From: Chryseobacterium sp. MYb264
Lineage (GTDB): Bacteria; Bacteroidota; Bacteroidia; Flavobacteriales; Weeksellaceae
Assembly: GCF_035974275.1 (NCBI RefSeq)
Contig: NZ_CP142422.1
Location: 62,001-126,000 of the forward strand
Direction of reading: 5' to 3'
Length of the DNA stretch: 64,000 bases
This document shows positions 25,727 through 35,259 of this stretch, piece by piece. A model generated the notes under the pieces. It had not been told where the DNA came from. It worked only from the letters and a program-made list of their open reading frames with translations, and made no database searches. Numbering within the stretch: position 1 is the first letter of the stretch; every line of letters starts with the position of its first letter. The position numbers and the translations under genes were made by a program.

Positions 25727-26623
25727 ATGAAAAACTTAAAAATATTCTTTCTTTTATTAATTCCTACTTTATATTATTCTCAAAAAGTTAGGGTTTTTAT
25801 TTTGGCGGGTCAATCGAATATGAACGGTTTTGGCTATAATAAAGACCTTCCGAATGATTTAAAAACCTTTAAAGATGTTTATATTTTTCAGGGAAATTCC
25901 GTTCCGGATGGTGAAACGAATGGCGGAGTCGGAAAATGGGATGTTCTCAAGCCCGGACACGGAACGGGTTTTAAGTCCGATGGAAAAACAAATTCGCTTT
26001 CAGACCGATTCGGGCTGGAATTGTCTTTCGCTAAAAAAATGAAAGAACTTTTCCCCAATGATAAAATTGCCCTGATAAAATATGCCAGAGAAGGCACTTC
26101 TATTGATAGTTTGGCTGCCGCGGGTTTTGGTTGCTGGGATGCCGATTTTAACGGAAAAAACGGAATCAATCAATATGATAACTTTTTAAAAACCGTAAAA
26201 AATGCTTTAGCTGAAACGGATATTGACGGAAATGGCAAAAAAGACGAGATTATTCCTTCCGGTATTCTGTGGATGCAGGGAGAAGGGGATGCGAGCTATA
26301 ATGAAGAAATAGCCAATCGTTATTATGAACATGTAAAAGTGTTGATGAATCAGATGAGAGCTACTTTATTGGCTGATGATTTGCCGGTGGTGATTGGGAA
26401 AATTTCAGATTCAGGGAAAAATGAAGCCGGAAAAGTATGGCCGATGGGAGAACTGGTGCAATACGCTCAGGAAAAGTTTGTTAAAAATGATAAAAAAGCA
26501 GCGATCGTCCGTTCAACAAAGAAATACAATTACGGAAACGATCCCTGGCATTATGATAGCGCAGGATATATCGATTTGGGTAAAAATTTTGCGGAAGAGG
26601 TATTTAGATTGATTATAAAATAA
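25727..26623 (+). CDS. Secreted SASA-family carbohydrate esterase
   Basis: A 298-residue protein with signal peptide MKNLKIFFLLLIPTLYYSQ. It begins the mature domain with LAGQSNMNGFG, the block I GQSN motif whose Ser is the nucleophile of sialate O-acetylesterase-like enzymes (DUF303/SASA). GILWMQGEGDASYNEE gives the Gln-Gly-Glu block, and DPWHYDSAGYIDLG near the C-terminus supplies the catalytic His. These enzymes remove acetyl groups from sialic acids or plant xylan; the substrate cannot be told here. Mature length is typical for the family. Confidence 0.9.
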   Translation: MKNLKIFFLLLIPTLYYSQKVRVFILAGQSNMNGFGYNKDLPNDLKTFKDVYIFQGNSVPDGETNGGVGKWDVLKPGHGTGFKSDGKTNSLSDRFGLELSFAKKMKELFPNDKIALIKYAREGTSIDSLAAAGFGCWDADFNGKNGINQYDNFLKTVKNALAETDIDGNGKKDEIIPSGILWMQGEGDASYNEEIANRYYEHVKVLMNQMRATLLADDLPVVIGKISDSGKNEAGKVWPMGELVQYAQEKFVKNDKKAAIVRSTKKYNYGNDPWHYDSAGYIDLGKNFAEEVFRLIIK

Positions 26624-26655
26624 ACATGATAGATAAAGCCTAATATATTTCATGA

Positions 26656-26685
26656 TTTAAAATTGGGAAGTTATAGTTAATTTTG
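26656..26685 (+). promoter_or_regulatory. Probable hemN promoter
   Basis: TTT at 26656-26658, 19-nt spacer, then TAATTTTG at 26678-26685, a full -7 consensus. It gives a 5' leader of about 45 nt before hemN. Confidence 0.5.
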
Positions 26686-26731
26686 CATGGTGAAATTCAC
26701 TTTAGGATTTCCCTGAAAATTTAAAATTGTA

Positions 26732-28090
26732 ATGAATTCTTTAATCGATAAATATAATATTCCGGGACCTCGTTACACGTCTTATCCTACCGTTCCTTAC
26801 TGGGACGAAAGTAGTTTTTCTCCTGAAAGATGGAAAGAAAGCGTGATCAGGTCTTTTAATGAAAGTAATGCAGAAGAAGGAATTTCTATTTATATTCACT
26901 TACCTTTCTGTGAGGCATTGTGTACATTTTGTGCCTGCCACAAGCGTATTACAAAACAGCATAGCGTTGAAATACCTTATCTGGAGAGCGTTTTGAAAGA
27001 ATGGCAATTGTATCTTCAGCTTTTTGAGGAAAAACCAAAGTTGAAAGAACTGCATTTAGGAGGCGGAACACCCACGTTTTTCTCTCCTGAAAATCTTAAA
27101 AAAATGCTGTCGGGTATTTTTGAAACGGTTGAGATTGCCGAACATCCGGAATTTTCTTTTGAAGGTCACCCGAATAATACAACAAGAGAGCATCTTGAGA
27201 CTTTGTATGATCTTGGTTTCAGAAGAGTGAGCTTTGGTGTTCAGGATTATGACCCGAAAGTTCAGAAAGCCATCAACAGAATTCAGCCTTTTGAAAATGT
27301 ACAAAGAGTGACGGAATGGGCGAAAGAGATTGGTTACAGAGGAATCAGCCATGATCTTGTTTTCGGGCTTCCGCATCAGACTTGGGAAGCAATGGAATAT
27401 ACCATTCGTAAAACAATGGAATTGAAACCGGACAGATTAGCCTTTTATTCTTACGCTCACGTACCTTGGGTAAAAGGGGTTGGGCAAAGAGGTTTTGATG
27501 AAAATGACCTTCCGAGTGGTGAAGAGAAACGGCGTCTGTATGAAGATGGTAAAAAATTACTGGAAGATTTAGGATATATTGAAGTTGGAATGGATCATTT
27601 TTCTCTGGAACATGATGATCTGTATCAATCTTTAATTCAAAAAAAACTCCACCGAAATTTCATGGGGTATACTTCAAGCAATACTCAGTTGATGGTTGGT
27701 TTGGGAATGTCAGCAATTTCAGATTCTTGGTATGCTTTTGCGCAAAACGTAAAAACGGTAGAAGAATATCAGAAAATGGTAGAAGAAGGTGAAATTCCGG
27801 TGGTGAAAGGTCATATTCTGAATAATGAAGATTTAACGGTGAGAAGACATATCTTAAATTTAATGTGTCAGCTTGAAACCTCTTTTGAGGTAGAAAATTC
27901 TTTCCCTGAGCTTGAAAATGCATTTGAAATGCTTCAGGAAATGGAAAAAGATGAATTGGTAGAAATAAACGGTCACCAAATAAAAATTACAGAAAAAGGA
28001 AGAGCGTTTACGAGAAACGTAGCCATGGTTTTTGATTTGAGAATGTTGAGAAATAAGCCTGAAACAAGGATTTTCTCCATGACGATATAA
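26732..28090 (+). CDS. hemN: Oxygen-independent coproporphyrinogen III oxidase
   Basis: Radical-SAM enzyme that decarboxylates coproporphyrinogen III to protoporphyrinogen IX in heme synthesis without oxygen. The 4Fe-4S Cys motif is C60-C64-C67 plus C69 (FCEALCTFCACHK), the CxxxCxxCxC form of true HemN rather than HemW. GGGTPTFFSPENL and RRVSFGVQDYDPKVQKAINR are also typical. The 452-residue length fits. It carries its own -7 box and is followed by a clear terminator. Confidence 0.95.
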   Translation: MNSLIDKYNIPGPRYTSYPTVPYWDESSFSPERWKESVIRSFNESNAEEGISIYIHLPFCEALCTFCACHKRITKQHSVEIPYLESVLKEWQLYLQLFEEKPKLKELHLGGGTPTFFSPENLKKMLSGIFETVEIAEHPEFSFEGHPNNTTREHLETLYDLGFRRVSFGVQDYDPKVQKAINRIQPFENVQRVTEWAKEIGYRGISHDLVFGLPHQTWEAMEYTIRKTMELKPDRLAFYSYAHVPWVKGVGQRGFDENDLPSGEEKRRLYEDGKKLLEDLGYIEVGMDHFSLEHDDLYQSLIQKKLHRNFMGYTSSNTQLMVGLGMSAISDSWYAFAQNVKTVEEYQKMVEEGEIPVVKGHILNNEDLTVRRHILNLMCQLETSFEVENSFPELENAFEMLQEMEKDELVEINGHQIKITEKGRAFTRNVAMVFDLRMLRNKPETRIFSMTI

Positions 28091-28093
28091 AAG

Positions 28094-28121
28094 AAAAGCG
28101 ATTCAATGTTGAATCGCTTTT
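28094..28121 (+). terminator. Intrinsic terminator after hemN
   Basis: A 13-bp stem (aaaagcgattcaa / ttgaatcgctttt) with a very short loop, followed by T-rich sequence. Confidence 0.85.
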
Positions 28122-28176
28122 TATTTAACGTAAATTCCATGAACAAAACAGCCTCTCTCTTCCAGCCTAAAATGTA

Positions 28177-29544
28177 TTACTTAACAATCAACTTTTGGCT
28201 ATAAGAATTCATTTCACCTGATTTCAGATTGATATAGTAAACACCCGCAGGGACATCCGTAATATCCACACTCTGCCCATCTTTTACCTTATCATTTTCC
28301 CAAACTTTCCTGCCTTCAGTAGTGTAAATTTCTGCGGTTACTTTTTTATTTGGAATTCCATCAATAAAAATTTCCTCAGAAGCAGGATTCGGATAAATTC
28401 TGATATTCCCCAAATTATTAACGTCCTGAGTTCCCAACGTACTTGTCGTGATTTTGTAAATTTTTCCATTATTCACGGCAGCAACATATAATTCTTTCTG
28501 AAAATCCTGTCCAAAGGTTGAAAAATTATTTCCGGAATAGGCAGGTGTCCATACCACAGAATTGTCAGTACTCATGATTCCTATTTGGGTAGAACAGTAA
28601 TCGGCAAAGAAATATTTTCCGACTAAATCCGGATTTTGCGTCCCCCTATAAACATAACCTCCTGTTACGGAGCATTTCCCTCCCGAATGATCATAGACTG
28701 CGACAGGAAAAGTCATCGTAGACTGAGCCGCGCAATCCGTTGTATTATAATCGCTGTTTCCTTCGTAGCATCGCCATCCGTAATTAATTCCGCCTTGGGT
28801 AAGCGGCATTCTGTTGATTTCTTCAATTTGCCCTTGTCCAACATCGGCAATCATCGCATTGCCTGTTGTTAGGTCAAACGACCATTTCCAGGCATTTCGA
28901 AGTCCATATGCCCAAACTTCATCTGCGCCGTCGGTTCCTACAAAAGGATTGCCTGTAGGAATATTATAAGGTGCAGTTTCTGTATTCACATCAATTCTCA
29001 ACATTTTTCCGAGCAGAGAATTTTTGTTTTGAGCATTGTTATTCGGATCTCCGCCGCTTCCACCATCACCGGTAACTATCCAGAGATTGCCGTCCGGAGC
29101 AAAATGAATGCTTCCGCCGTTGTGATTGTCAAAAGGTTTGGGAATGTTCAGCAAGATCTTTTCAGAATTGGGATCCGCCACATTCGGATCGGTTCCGCTT
29201 ACCGTGTATCTTGCCACAATAATATTTCCTGCGGTATTGTTATAATACACAAAAAAATACCCATTGGTAGAGTATTGCGGATGAAACGTCAGTCCTAAAA
29301 GTCCTCTTTCACCTCCATAGGTGATTTTAGAACTGATATTTAAAAAATTAGCGGAATTAATCGATCCGTCGGGCTGAATAATTTTGATCATTCCATTCTG
29401 TTGTACAACAAACAATCGGCTGTCGTTGGCGTTCGTGATTTCAACGGGTGCGGTAAGCCCGGTAGCAAATTCTTCCAAATTAATGCTTTGTGCATTAACG
29501 ATAAAAGAAGAAAAAATACCTACGCAAAAAAGTAGTTTTTTCAT
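28177..29544 (-). CDS. PQQ-dependent sugar dehydrogenase-like protein with T9SS domain
   Basis: A secreted 455-residue protein. After the signal peptide (MKKLLFCVGIFSSFIVNAQ) comes a six-bladed propeller of the soluble glucose/aldose dehydrogenase (GSDH) fold: GERGLLGLTFHPQYSTNGYFFVYY, NHNGGSIHFAPDGNLWIVTGDGG, LRNAWKWSFD and GGYVYRGTQNPDLVGKYFFADY. The last 75 residues are a type A sorting domain (IYPNPASEEIFIDGI, IYTTEGRKVWENDKV, GVYYINLKSGEMNSYSQKLIVK), so it is T9SS cargo. Periplasmic or surface oxidation of sugars with PQQ is the family activity. Whether this organism makes PQQ is not visible here. Confidence 0.9.
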   Translation of the reverse strand: MKKLLFCVGIFSSFIVNAQSINLEEFATGLTAPVEITNANDSRLFVVQQNGMIKIIQPDGSINSANFLNISSKITYGGERGLLGLTFHPQYSTNGYFFVYYNNTAGNIIVARYTVSGTDPNVADPNSEKILLNIPKPFDNHNGGSIHFAPDGNLWIVTGDGGSGGDPNNNAQNKNSLLGKMLRIDVNTETAPYNIPTGNPFVGTDGADEVWAYGLRNAWKWSFDLTTGNAMIADVGQGQIEEINRMPLTQGGINYGWRCYEGNSDYNTTDCAAQSTMTFPVAVYDHSGGKCSVTGGYVYRGTQNPDLVGKYFFADYCSTQIGIMSTDNSVVWTPAYSGNNFSTFGQDFQKELYVAAVNNGKIYKITTSTLGTQDVNNLGNIRIYPNPASEEIFIDGIPNKKVTAEIYTTEGRKVWENDKVKDGQSVDITDVPAGVYYINLKSGEMNSYSQKLIVK

Positions 29545-29723
29545 AATATTTTGATAGTTAGTGGGTTGAATTTACTAATGAAAATTTTATACCAATCCCT
29601 ATTGAATTATTAATTAAAATTTATAACAATCGTTAGTAAATGTTTAATGTAAATGAGAGAGCCGATATATCTGAAAATAAACGATTTCTGTTGTTAATAA
29701 TTCATAAAATTCAATAAAATGAT

Positions 29724-29731
29724 TATATTTG
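29724..29731 (+). promoter_or_regulatory. -7 box of secDF
   Basis: TATATTTG, a full TAnnTTTG match, 29 nt before the secDF start. No clear TTG -33 element is found at the right spacing. Confidence 0.45.
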
Positions 29732-29760
29732 CCGACTTAATTTAACGTAGTTATAACAAA

Positions 29761-32670
29761 ATGCAAGGAAAAGGACTTATTACAATTGTTGCTATTGTAC
29801 TAGGGTTAATTTGCTTAAATGAGCTATTACCAACATGGTACGCCAGCAAAATTGAAAAGCAGGCGACTGCTATTGCAGGAGACAATCCGGAGAAGTACCA
29901 GAAAGAAATCTTAAAGCTTTCTAAGGATACTTTGAATTTAGGATTTACTAAACTTTATTACTCTAAAGCCAAAGACAAGGAAATGAAACTTGGTTTGGAC
30001 TTGAAAGGGGGAATCAACGTTCTTTTGGAGATCAACCAGAGAGACTTGGTGAATGATTTAACAAATTATTCTACCAACCCGATCTTGATCGAAGCTTTGA
30101 ACAAGACCGATGAAGTTCAGAAAAATTCTACAAAATCTTACATCGATAATTTCTTTGATCAATTCGATGCGATCAACAAAGCGAAAGGTACCAACCTGAA
30201 ACTTGCTGATCCTGAGCTTTTCGGAAACACAAATCTTTCAGAGATCAAGTATAATACTTCAGACGAGCAGGTAAAAAGCATCGTAAAAAGAAGAATTGAT
30301 CTTTCTGTAGGTACAGCTTTCGAGGTGATCAGAACGAGAATCGATAAAATGGGGGCGGTGCAGCCAAACGTTCAGAGAGTACCGGGTACTGCAAGAATTT
30401 CTGTGGAAATGCCGGGTATGAAAGATATCGATAAAGTGAAAAAAATGCTTCAGACTTCCGCAAAACTTCAGTTCTGGGAAGTACAGCAGGTTCCTGAAAT
30501 CGCTCCTTATTTCCAGTCATTAACTACAATGGTTTCTGCAAAAGGTGATTCTATGGGAGTTGCGAAGAATACAAACTTCATGAATCTTCTACACCTTGAC
30601 AAATTAAGAACAAGCGGTGTTGCCAACGTAAAATTATCTGATACAGCTGCTGTTAACAAAATCTTGAACAGCAAAATTGCTCAGTCTTTGCGTCCTGCAA
30701 ACATTAAATATACCCAGTTTATGTGGGGTTACAAGCCTGAGTCTACAGATACTGAAAGTTTGGTATTGTACGCAATCAGAGGTAACATTAACCAAAAAGC
30801 TCCTGTAGATGGTTCTGTAGAAACTGCAAACATCAGCTATGATGAGTTGAGCAGAGTAGTGGTAGACATGCAGATGGACTCTAAAGGTGCTAAAGAGTGG
30901 AAAACATTAACGGAGAAAAACGTTGGAAAACCAGTGGCTGTAACACTTGATAACAGAGTGTACACAGCACCAAACGTTGTGGGGGCCATCCCTAACGGTA
31001 GAACTCAGATCTCTGGTAACTTCTCTCAGGAAGAAGCTAAAGAATTAGTAGACGTTTTAGGAGCTGGTAAATTACCTGCAGGTGCAAAAGTAGTTCAGGC
31101 TACGCAGGTAGGTCCGTCATTAGGACAGGAATCTATTGATGCGGGTATGCTTTCATTCGGCATTGCATTCTTAATTATTATTGTTTATATCATTTTCTAT
31201 TACGGTGGTGCAGGGGTGTACGCTGTAATTGCAATGATCATCAACTTATTCTATATTTTCGGAATCATGGATTCCGGAGACTTTACATTGACACTTCCAG
31301 GTATCGCTGGTATCGTTCTTACAATGGCTATGGCGGTCGATACAAACGTAATTATCTACGAGAGAACCAAGGAAGAGCTATTTGCAGGAAAGAGTATTTT
31401 AGAGGCCTATAAAGATGGTTTCAAACATGCATTGAGTGCAATTGTTGACGGTCACTTAACAACATTATTAACATCCGGTGTACTTTTCCTATTCGGAACA
31501 GGTCCTATCAAAGGATTCGCTTTGACTTTAGGAATCGGTATCCTGATGACATTCTTTACTTCGGTATTGCTTTCAAGAGTAATGATCTTCCACAGACTTG
31601 GAAAAGGAAAAGGGCTTTCTGTTTGGACGGCTCCAACAAAAAACCTATTCAGAAATACGTGGATCGATTTTATCGGGAAAAGAAAATATGCATATATCAT
31701 TTCTGCAGTTCTTACAGTGGTATGTATTGCGTCAATTGCTATTCATGGATTCAAATATGGGATCGATTTTACAGGAGGTAGAAACTACGTAGTAAGATTT
31801 GATAAACCGGTAAATGCTGAAGACGTTGAAACTAATTTGGTTAAAATGTTCCAGACTGCTGATGGTAAAAACTCATCTGTTGAAGCCAAAACTTTCGGAA
31901 ACGACCAGCAGCTGAAGATCTCTACGGATTACCTTATTGATGATGAATCTTTAAAAGCGGATCAAACTGTTGAACAAAAACTATTTGATGGTTTAAAATC
32001 TCATTTACCGGCAGGCATCACAATGCATGATTTCAAATCTGCAGATAAAGAGCATGCAGGAATTATCTCTTCTGAAAAAGTAGGTCCTACCGTTGCTGAT
32101 GACATCCAATTGCACGGTACCTTGGCAGTAGTTGCTGCCTTGGCAGGTATCTTTATCTATATTTTGGTGAGATTTAGAAAATGGCAGTTCTCTCTTGGTG
32201 CGGTTGCGGCATTGTTCCACGATGCGGTAATCATTTTGGGAGCATATTCACTGCTTCACAAGTATATGCCATTCAATATGGAGATCAACCAAGATTTCAT
32301 CGCGGCAATCCTTACCGTATTAGGATATTCAATCAACGATACGGTAATTATCTTCGACAGAATTAGAGAATATTTGAGAGAGAAAAAATCATTAACATTA
32401 GCTGGTTTATTCGATGACTCTATTTCAAGTACACTAGGTAGAACATTCAACACTTCATTTACTACGATTTTAGTAATTTTGGCGATCTTCATTTTTGGTG
32501 GAGATAACCTGAGAGGATTTATGTTTGCTCTATTGGTAGGTATCGGTTTCGGTACATATTCATCCATCTTCATTGCATCGGCAATTGCCTATGACTTCCT
32601 GAAGACCGGAAAAGAGGACGAAGTTCACGGTAAAACAACTTCAAACAAAGAAGTACTTGCTTCAAAATAA
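29761..32670 (+). CDS. secDF: Fused protein translocase subunit SecDF
   Basis: A 969-residue membrane protein that uses the proton motive force to pull secreted proteins through SecYEG. The SecD half begins with one transmembrane helix, then LGLDLKGGINVLLEI (near residue 78) and the large periplasmic P1 region, and ends with five helices including ITLPGIAGIVLTMAMAVDTNVIIYER. The SecF half begins near residue 660 with GIDFTGGRNYVV and ends with LTVLGYSINDTVIIFDRIRE. The fusion is usual in Bacteroidota. No yajC is nearby. It is followed by a strong terminator. Confidence 0.96.
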   Translation: MQGKGLITIVAIVLGLICLNELLPTWYASKIEKQATAIAGDNPEKYQKEILKLSKDTLNLGFTKLYYSKAKDKEMKLGLDLKGGINVLLEINQRDLVNDLTNYSTNPILIEALNKTDEVQKNSTKSYIDNFFDQFDAINKAKGTNLKLADPELFGNTNLSEIKYNTSDEQVKSIVKRRIDLSVGTAFEVIRTRIDKMGAVQPNVQRVPGTARISVEMPGMKDIDKVKKMLQTSAKLQFWEVQQVPEIAPYFQSLTTMVSAKGDSMGVAKNTNFMNLLHLDKLRTSGVANVKLSDTAAVNKILNSKIAQSLRPANIKYTQFMWGYKPESTDTESLVLYAIRGNINQKAPVDGSVETANISYDELSRVVVDMQMDSKGAKEWKTLTEKNVGKPVAVTLDNRVYTAPNVVGAIPNGRTQISGNFSQEEAKELVDVLGAGKLPAGAKVVQATQVGPSLGQESIDAGMLSFGIAFLIIIVYIIFYYGGAGVYAVIAMIINLFYIFGIMDSGDFTLTLPGIAGIVLTMAMAVDTNVIIYERTKEELFAGKSILEAYKDGFKHALSAIVDGHLTTLLTSGVLFLFGTGPIKGFALTLGIGILMTFFTSVLLSRVMIFHRLGKGKGLSVWTAPTKNLFRNTWIDFIGKRKYAYIISAVLTVVCIASIAIHGFKYGIDFTGGRNYVVRFDKPVNAEDVETNLVKMFQTADGKNSSVEAKTFGNDQQLKISTDYLIDDESLKADQTVEQKLFDGLKSHLPAGITMHDFKSADKEHAGIISSEKVGPTVADDIQLHGTLAVVAALAGIFIYILVRFRKWQFSLGAVAALFHDAVIILGAYSLLHKYMPFNMEINQDFIAAILTVLGYSINDTVIIFDRIREYLREKKSLTLAGLFDDSISSTLGRTFNTSFTTILVILAIFIFGGDNLRGFMFALLVGIGFGTYSSIFIASAIAYDFLKTGKEDEVHGKTTSNKEVLASK

Positions 32671-32690
32671 TTTATACTACAATAAATAAG

Positions 32691-32720
32691 AAAAAGCCTT
32701 TCAATTTGAAAGGCTTTTTT
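32691..32720 (+). terminator. Intrinsic terminator after secDF
   Basis: Stem aaaaagcctttc / gaaaggcttttt with a 5-nt loop and following T-run. Confidence 0.9.
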
Positions 32721-33288
32721 CGTGCGTAAAAGTTGTTAACTTCTGGTTTGATAGTTGATAAAGTTTATGGTAATAGAAAGATATGTTTTTAGAAGCTATT
32801 TCCAGCTTTCCGCTCATACTCCTCACCCCGAAGCTTGCCAACGCTCTCCACCCCTAAAACCCTCCTTCTCTAAAACGCTCCACTCAGTTCCGGGGTAACC
32901 GCTGCAATCTGGGCTAGGGGAGTTGTCATTCATTTAAAAAATTGAAAAAAAAATAGTTTCAACCTAATACCGTTTTCTTTTTGAATTAACCTTAATAAAC
33001 CCCGAAAGGGGTAAATATCAGTAGCGTCGGATGAAATCCGATGAACTAGTATTTAATGATGGTATAACCCCGCAGGGGTTGAATAATGTACAGGAAATTT
33101 CAAAGATAAAATGGTAAAACAAAAATCCTTCGACTGCTTCGCGCTCAGGATGACAGTGTCTAAAAATAAAAGTCTGAATTAAAGAAATTTTATACACATC
33201 AATCAATCTATAAACTAAAAACAAGAAACCATCAACCATCAACTAAAAACTAAAACTAATTTAGAATCATTATTTTTCCCGATTTGAT
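32721..33288. other. Gene-free stretch with repeat modules
   Basis: No gene is supported here. It holds a C-rich block at about 32821-32925 (unlike its A/T-rich surroundings), three REP-like stem-loops at 32999-33080, a block with repeat-like sequence at 33127-33155 (atccttcgact ... aggatgaca) and an A/C-rich stretch to 33260. An unsupported minus-strand reading frame at 33018-33242 overlaps these repeats and is not a gene. Confidence 0.6.
32999..33080. repeat. REP-like stem-loop module
   Basis: Three stem-loops in order: accccgaaaggggt at 32999-33012, tcggatgaaatccga at 33027-33041, and aaccccgcaggggtt at 33066-33080 followed by gaat. The order (G/C stem, tgaaa-loop stem, G/C stem then ttgaat) parallels the modules around 47739-48720 although the stem sequences differ. 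Confidence 0.65.
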
Positions 33289-33296
33289 TATTTTTG
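33289..33296 (+). promoter_or_regulatory. -7 box of the MFS transporter gene
   Basis: TATTTTTG, full consensus, ending 7 nt before the ATG at 33304. Confidence 0.5.
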
Positions 33297-33303
33297 CAGC
33301 ATT

Positions 33304-34539
33304 ATGGAAAACTCGAAGAAGAAAGCTGCGATGAGCTTCATTTTTATTACGTTACTGATTGACATTACGGGATGGGGAATCATCATTCCGGTGGTTCCGA
33401 AACTTATTGAGGAATTGATTCATGCGGACATAAGTGAAGCTGCAAAATATGGCGGCTGGCTGGGATTTGCCTATGCATTTACACAGTTTATCTTCTCTCC
33501 TGTAGTTGGGAACCTGAGCGATAAATACGGACGAAGACCCATTATTCTGATCTCACTGTTCGGTTTTGCCATTGATTATATTTTGCTTGCACTGGCGCCC
33601 ACTATTCTTTGGCTGTTTCTAGGGAGAGTTATTGCCGGAATTACAGGGGCAAGTGTTACCACAGCGAGTGCTTATATTGCTGATATTTCCACGGATGAAG
33701 ATCGTGCAAAGAATTTTGGTCTTATCGGAGCAGCGTTCGGGTTGGGATTTATAATAGGCCCTGTTTTAGGTGGCATTTTAGGACACTACGGCGCGCGGGT
33801 ACCTTTTTATGCGGCAGCAGTTTTATGCTTATTAAATTTCCTGTACGGATATTTTATCCTGCCTGAAAGTTTAGATAAAGATAAAAGAAGAGAATTCAAC
33901 TGGAAAAGAGCCAATCCCATCGGTTCTTTTAAGTTTTTAGGAAAGCACCCTGAAATTTCAGGCCTTATCGTTTCATTAATATTAATCTACATTGCGGGAC
34001 ACGCCGTTCAAAGCAACTGGAGCTTTTTTACCATGTACGAGTTCAAATGGGATGAAAGAATGGTCGGAATTTCACTAGGAGTGGTAGGTTTACTCGTCGG
34101 TCTGGTGCAAGGTGGATTAATTCGTTGGACAACTCCGAAATTCGGGGAAGAAAAAAGTATTTATTACGGGTTGACCTTATACGCCATCGGGATGTTATTA
34201 TTCGCTTTTGCGACCCAGGGCTGGATGATGTTTGCTTTCCTTATTCCTTACTGCCTGGGGGGAATTTGTGGTCCCGCACTTCAGTCGGTGATCACGAAAA
34301 GTGTACCTTCGAATGAACAGGGAGAGCTACAGGGGGCATTAACGAGTTTAATGAGTGCTACCTCCATTATCGGGCCTCCGATGATGACAAATTTATTTTA
34401 CTTTTTCACCCATGATGAAGCACCGTTCAAATTCTCTGGAGCACCGTTCTTCCTTGCATTTATCTTGATGGCAGTAAGTGTTGTGATTACTTACCTGGCT
34501 TTTCAGAAAAAAGCAATTAAAAAGCAGCAGAAAAATTAA
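33304..34539 (+). CDS. TCR/Tet-type MFS drug exporter
   Basis: Twelve-helix major facilitator of 411 residues. The motif between helices 2 and 3 is [19 protein letters not shown], and motif C is in helix 5 ([22 protein letters not shown]), the antiporter marker. The sequence matches the tetracycline-resistance-like TCR/Tet family ([22 protein letters not shown] at the start). Such chromosomal members often export unknown drugs or metabolites; tetracycline resistance is not implied. The product is full length, with a -7 box immediately before it. Confidence 0.9.
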   Translation: MENSKKKAAMSFIFITLLIDITGWGIIIPVVPKLIEELIHADISEAAKYGGWLGFAYAFTQFIFSPVVGNLSDKYGRRPIILISLFGFAIDYILLALAPTILWLFLGRVIAGITGASVTTASAYIADISTDEDRAKNFGLIGAAFGLGFIIGPVLGGILGHYGARVPFYAAAVLCLLNFLYGYFILPESLDKDKRREFNWKRANPIGSFKFLGKHPEISGLIVSLILIYIAGHAVQSNWSFFTMYEFKWDERMVGISLGVVGLLVGLVQGGLIRWTTPKFGEEKSIYYGLTLYAIGMLLFAFATQGWMMFAFLIPYCLGGICGPALQSVITKSVPSNEQGELQGALTSLMSATSIIGPPMMTNLFYFFTHDEAPFKFSGAPFFLAFILMAVSVVITYLAFQKKAIKKQQKN

Positions 34540-34907
34540 TGAGTCTGCTGGGGTTGACATATTAATAACCTGATTTCGATTAAAATTAATAATTTAAAAT
34601 ATTAATTTTCTAAAGATTCTTAGAGTAAGTCTAGACATATTCTCCTGATGGTCATATACTGAAAATGGGAGTGCTTCATCCATGAAATTGGTGAGTCTTC
34701 TTTTTTCTCTTAGAAAACACACTTTTAGGATACATCCTGATAGGGATTCGCGAGACACCGCATATACACAGAAATTGGAATAAAGTTCCTGAAAAATAGC
34801 TGGCCAACAGCAATCAACCAATAACAAGAAACCGGCTCCCTCTCTTCACATATCTTAAAATTTGTTTAAAATATCCCCGTTGTGTAATATATATGTATAA
34901 TGTTTCG
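34540..34907. other. Gene-free stretch between the MFS gene and tatA
   Basis: I see no convincing gene here. A 77-residue minus-strand frame at 34594-34827 has no signal, family motif or start context and is not reported. No REP stems were recognised; the sequence is of mixed composition and may be decayed coding DNA. Confidence 0.5.
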
Positions 34908-34915
34908 TAATTTTA
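34908..34915 (+). promoter_or_regulatory. Possible -7 box of tatA
   Basis: TAATTTTA (TAnnTTT with A for the last G) ends 4 nt before the tatA ATG. Weak. Confidence 0.3.
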
Positions 34916-34919
34916 CGGC

Positions 34920-35258
34920 ATGGAATTAAGTATTGGAGAAATGGCACTGATTGCTGTGGCAATTGTTGTATTATTCGGACCGGATAAGCTTCCGCAGATT
35001 GCACGTGACCTAGGAGCAGGTGTGAGAAAAATGCGTGGTGCCGTAGAAGATATTAAAACGGAAATTATGAAGGAAACGGATAATCCTGTTTCTGAGATAA
35101 AACGTGAAATCGAGAAGGTTAAAGATGCTGCAAAAGATTTCAATCCGATGAAAGATATCCAAAAAGATATTCTTACAGAGCCACAACAGACTTCTAATGA
35201 ACCTCCGAAACCAAAACCTGAAGACGATGATTCGTATGAAGGCCCTGTAAGCAGATAA
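34920..35258 (+). CDS. tatA: Sec-independent translocase TatA
   Basis: Pore-forming component of the twin-arginine pathway for folded proteins. The 112 residues hold a short N-terminal helix (SIGEMALIAVAIVVLFGP, about 4-21), the hinge and amphipathic helix signature GPDKLPQIARDLGAGVRKMR, and a long charged tail (KAAKDF, EDDDSYEGP). Length fits flavobacterial TatA/TatE proteins. The PAP2 phosphatase starts 1 bp after the stop and trmL 10 bp after that, so the three genes are probably an operon. Confidence 0.93.
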   Translation: MELSIGEMALIAVAIVVLFGPDKLPQIARDLGAGVRKMRGAVEDIKTEIMKETDNPVSEIKREIEKVKDAAKDFNPMKDIQKDILTEPQQTSNEPPKPKPEDDDSYEGPVSR

Positions 35259-35259
35259 G

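Noticed and set aside
33018..33242. Minus-strand 74-codon frame
   Set aside because: It runs through the REP-like module and repeat DNA and has no family match.
34594..34827. Minus-strand 77-codon frame between the MFS gene and tatA
   Set aside because: No start context, signal or motif; probably chance.
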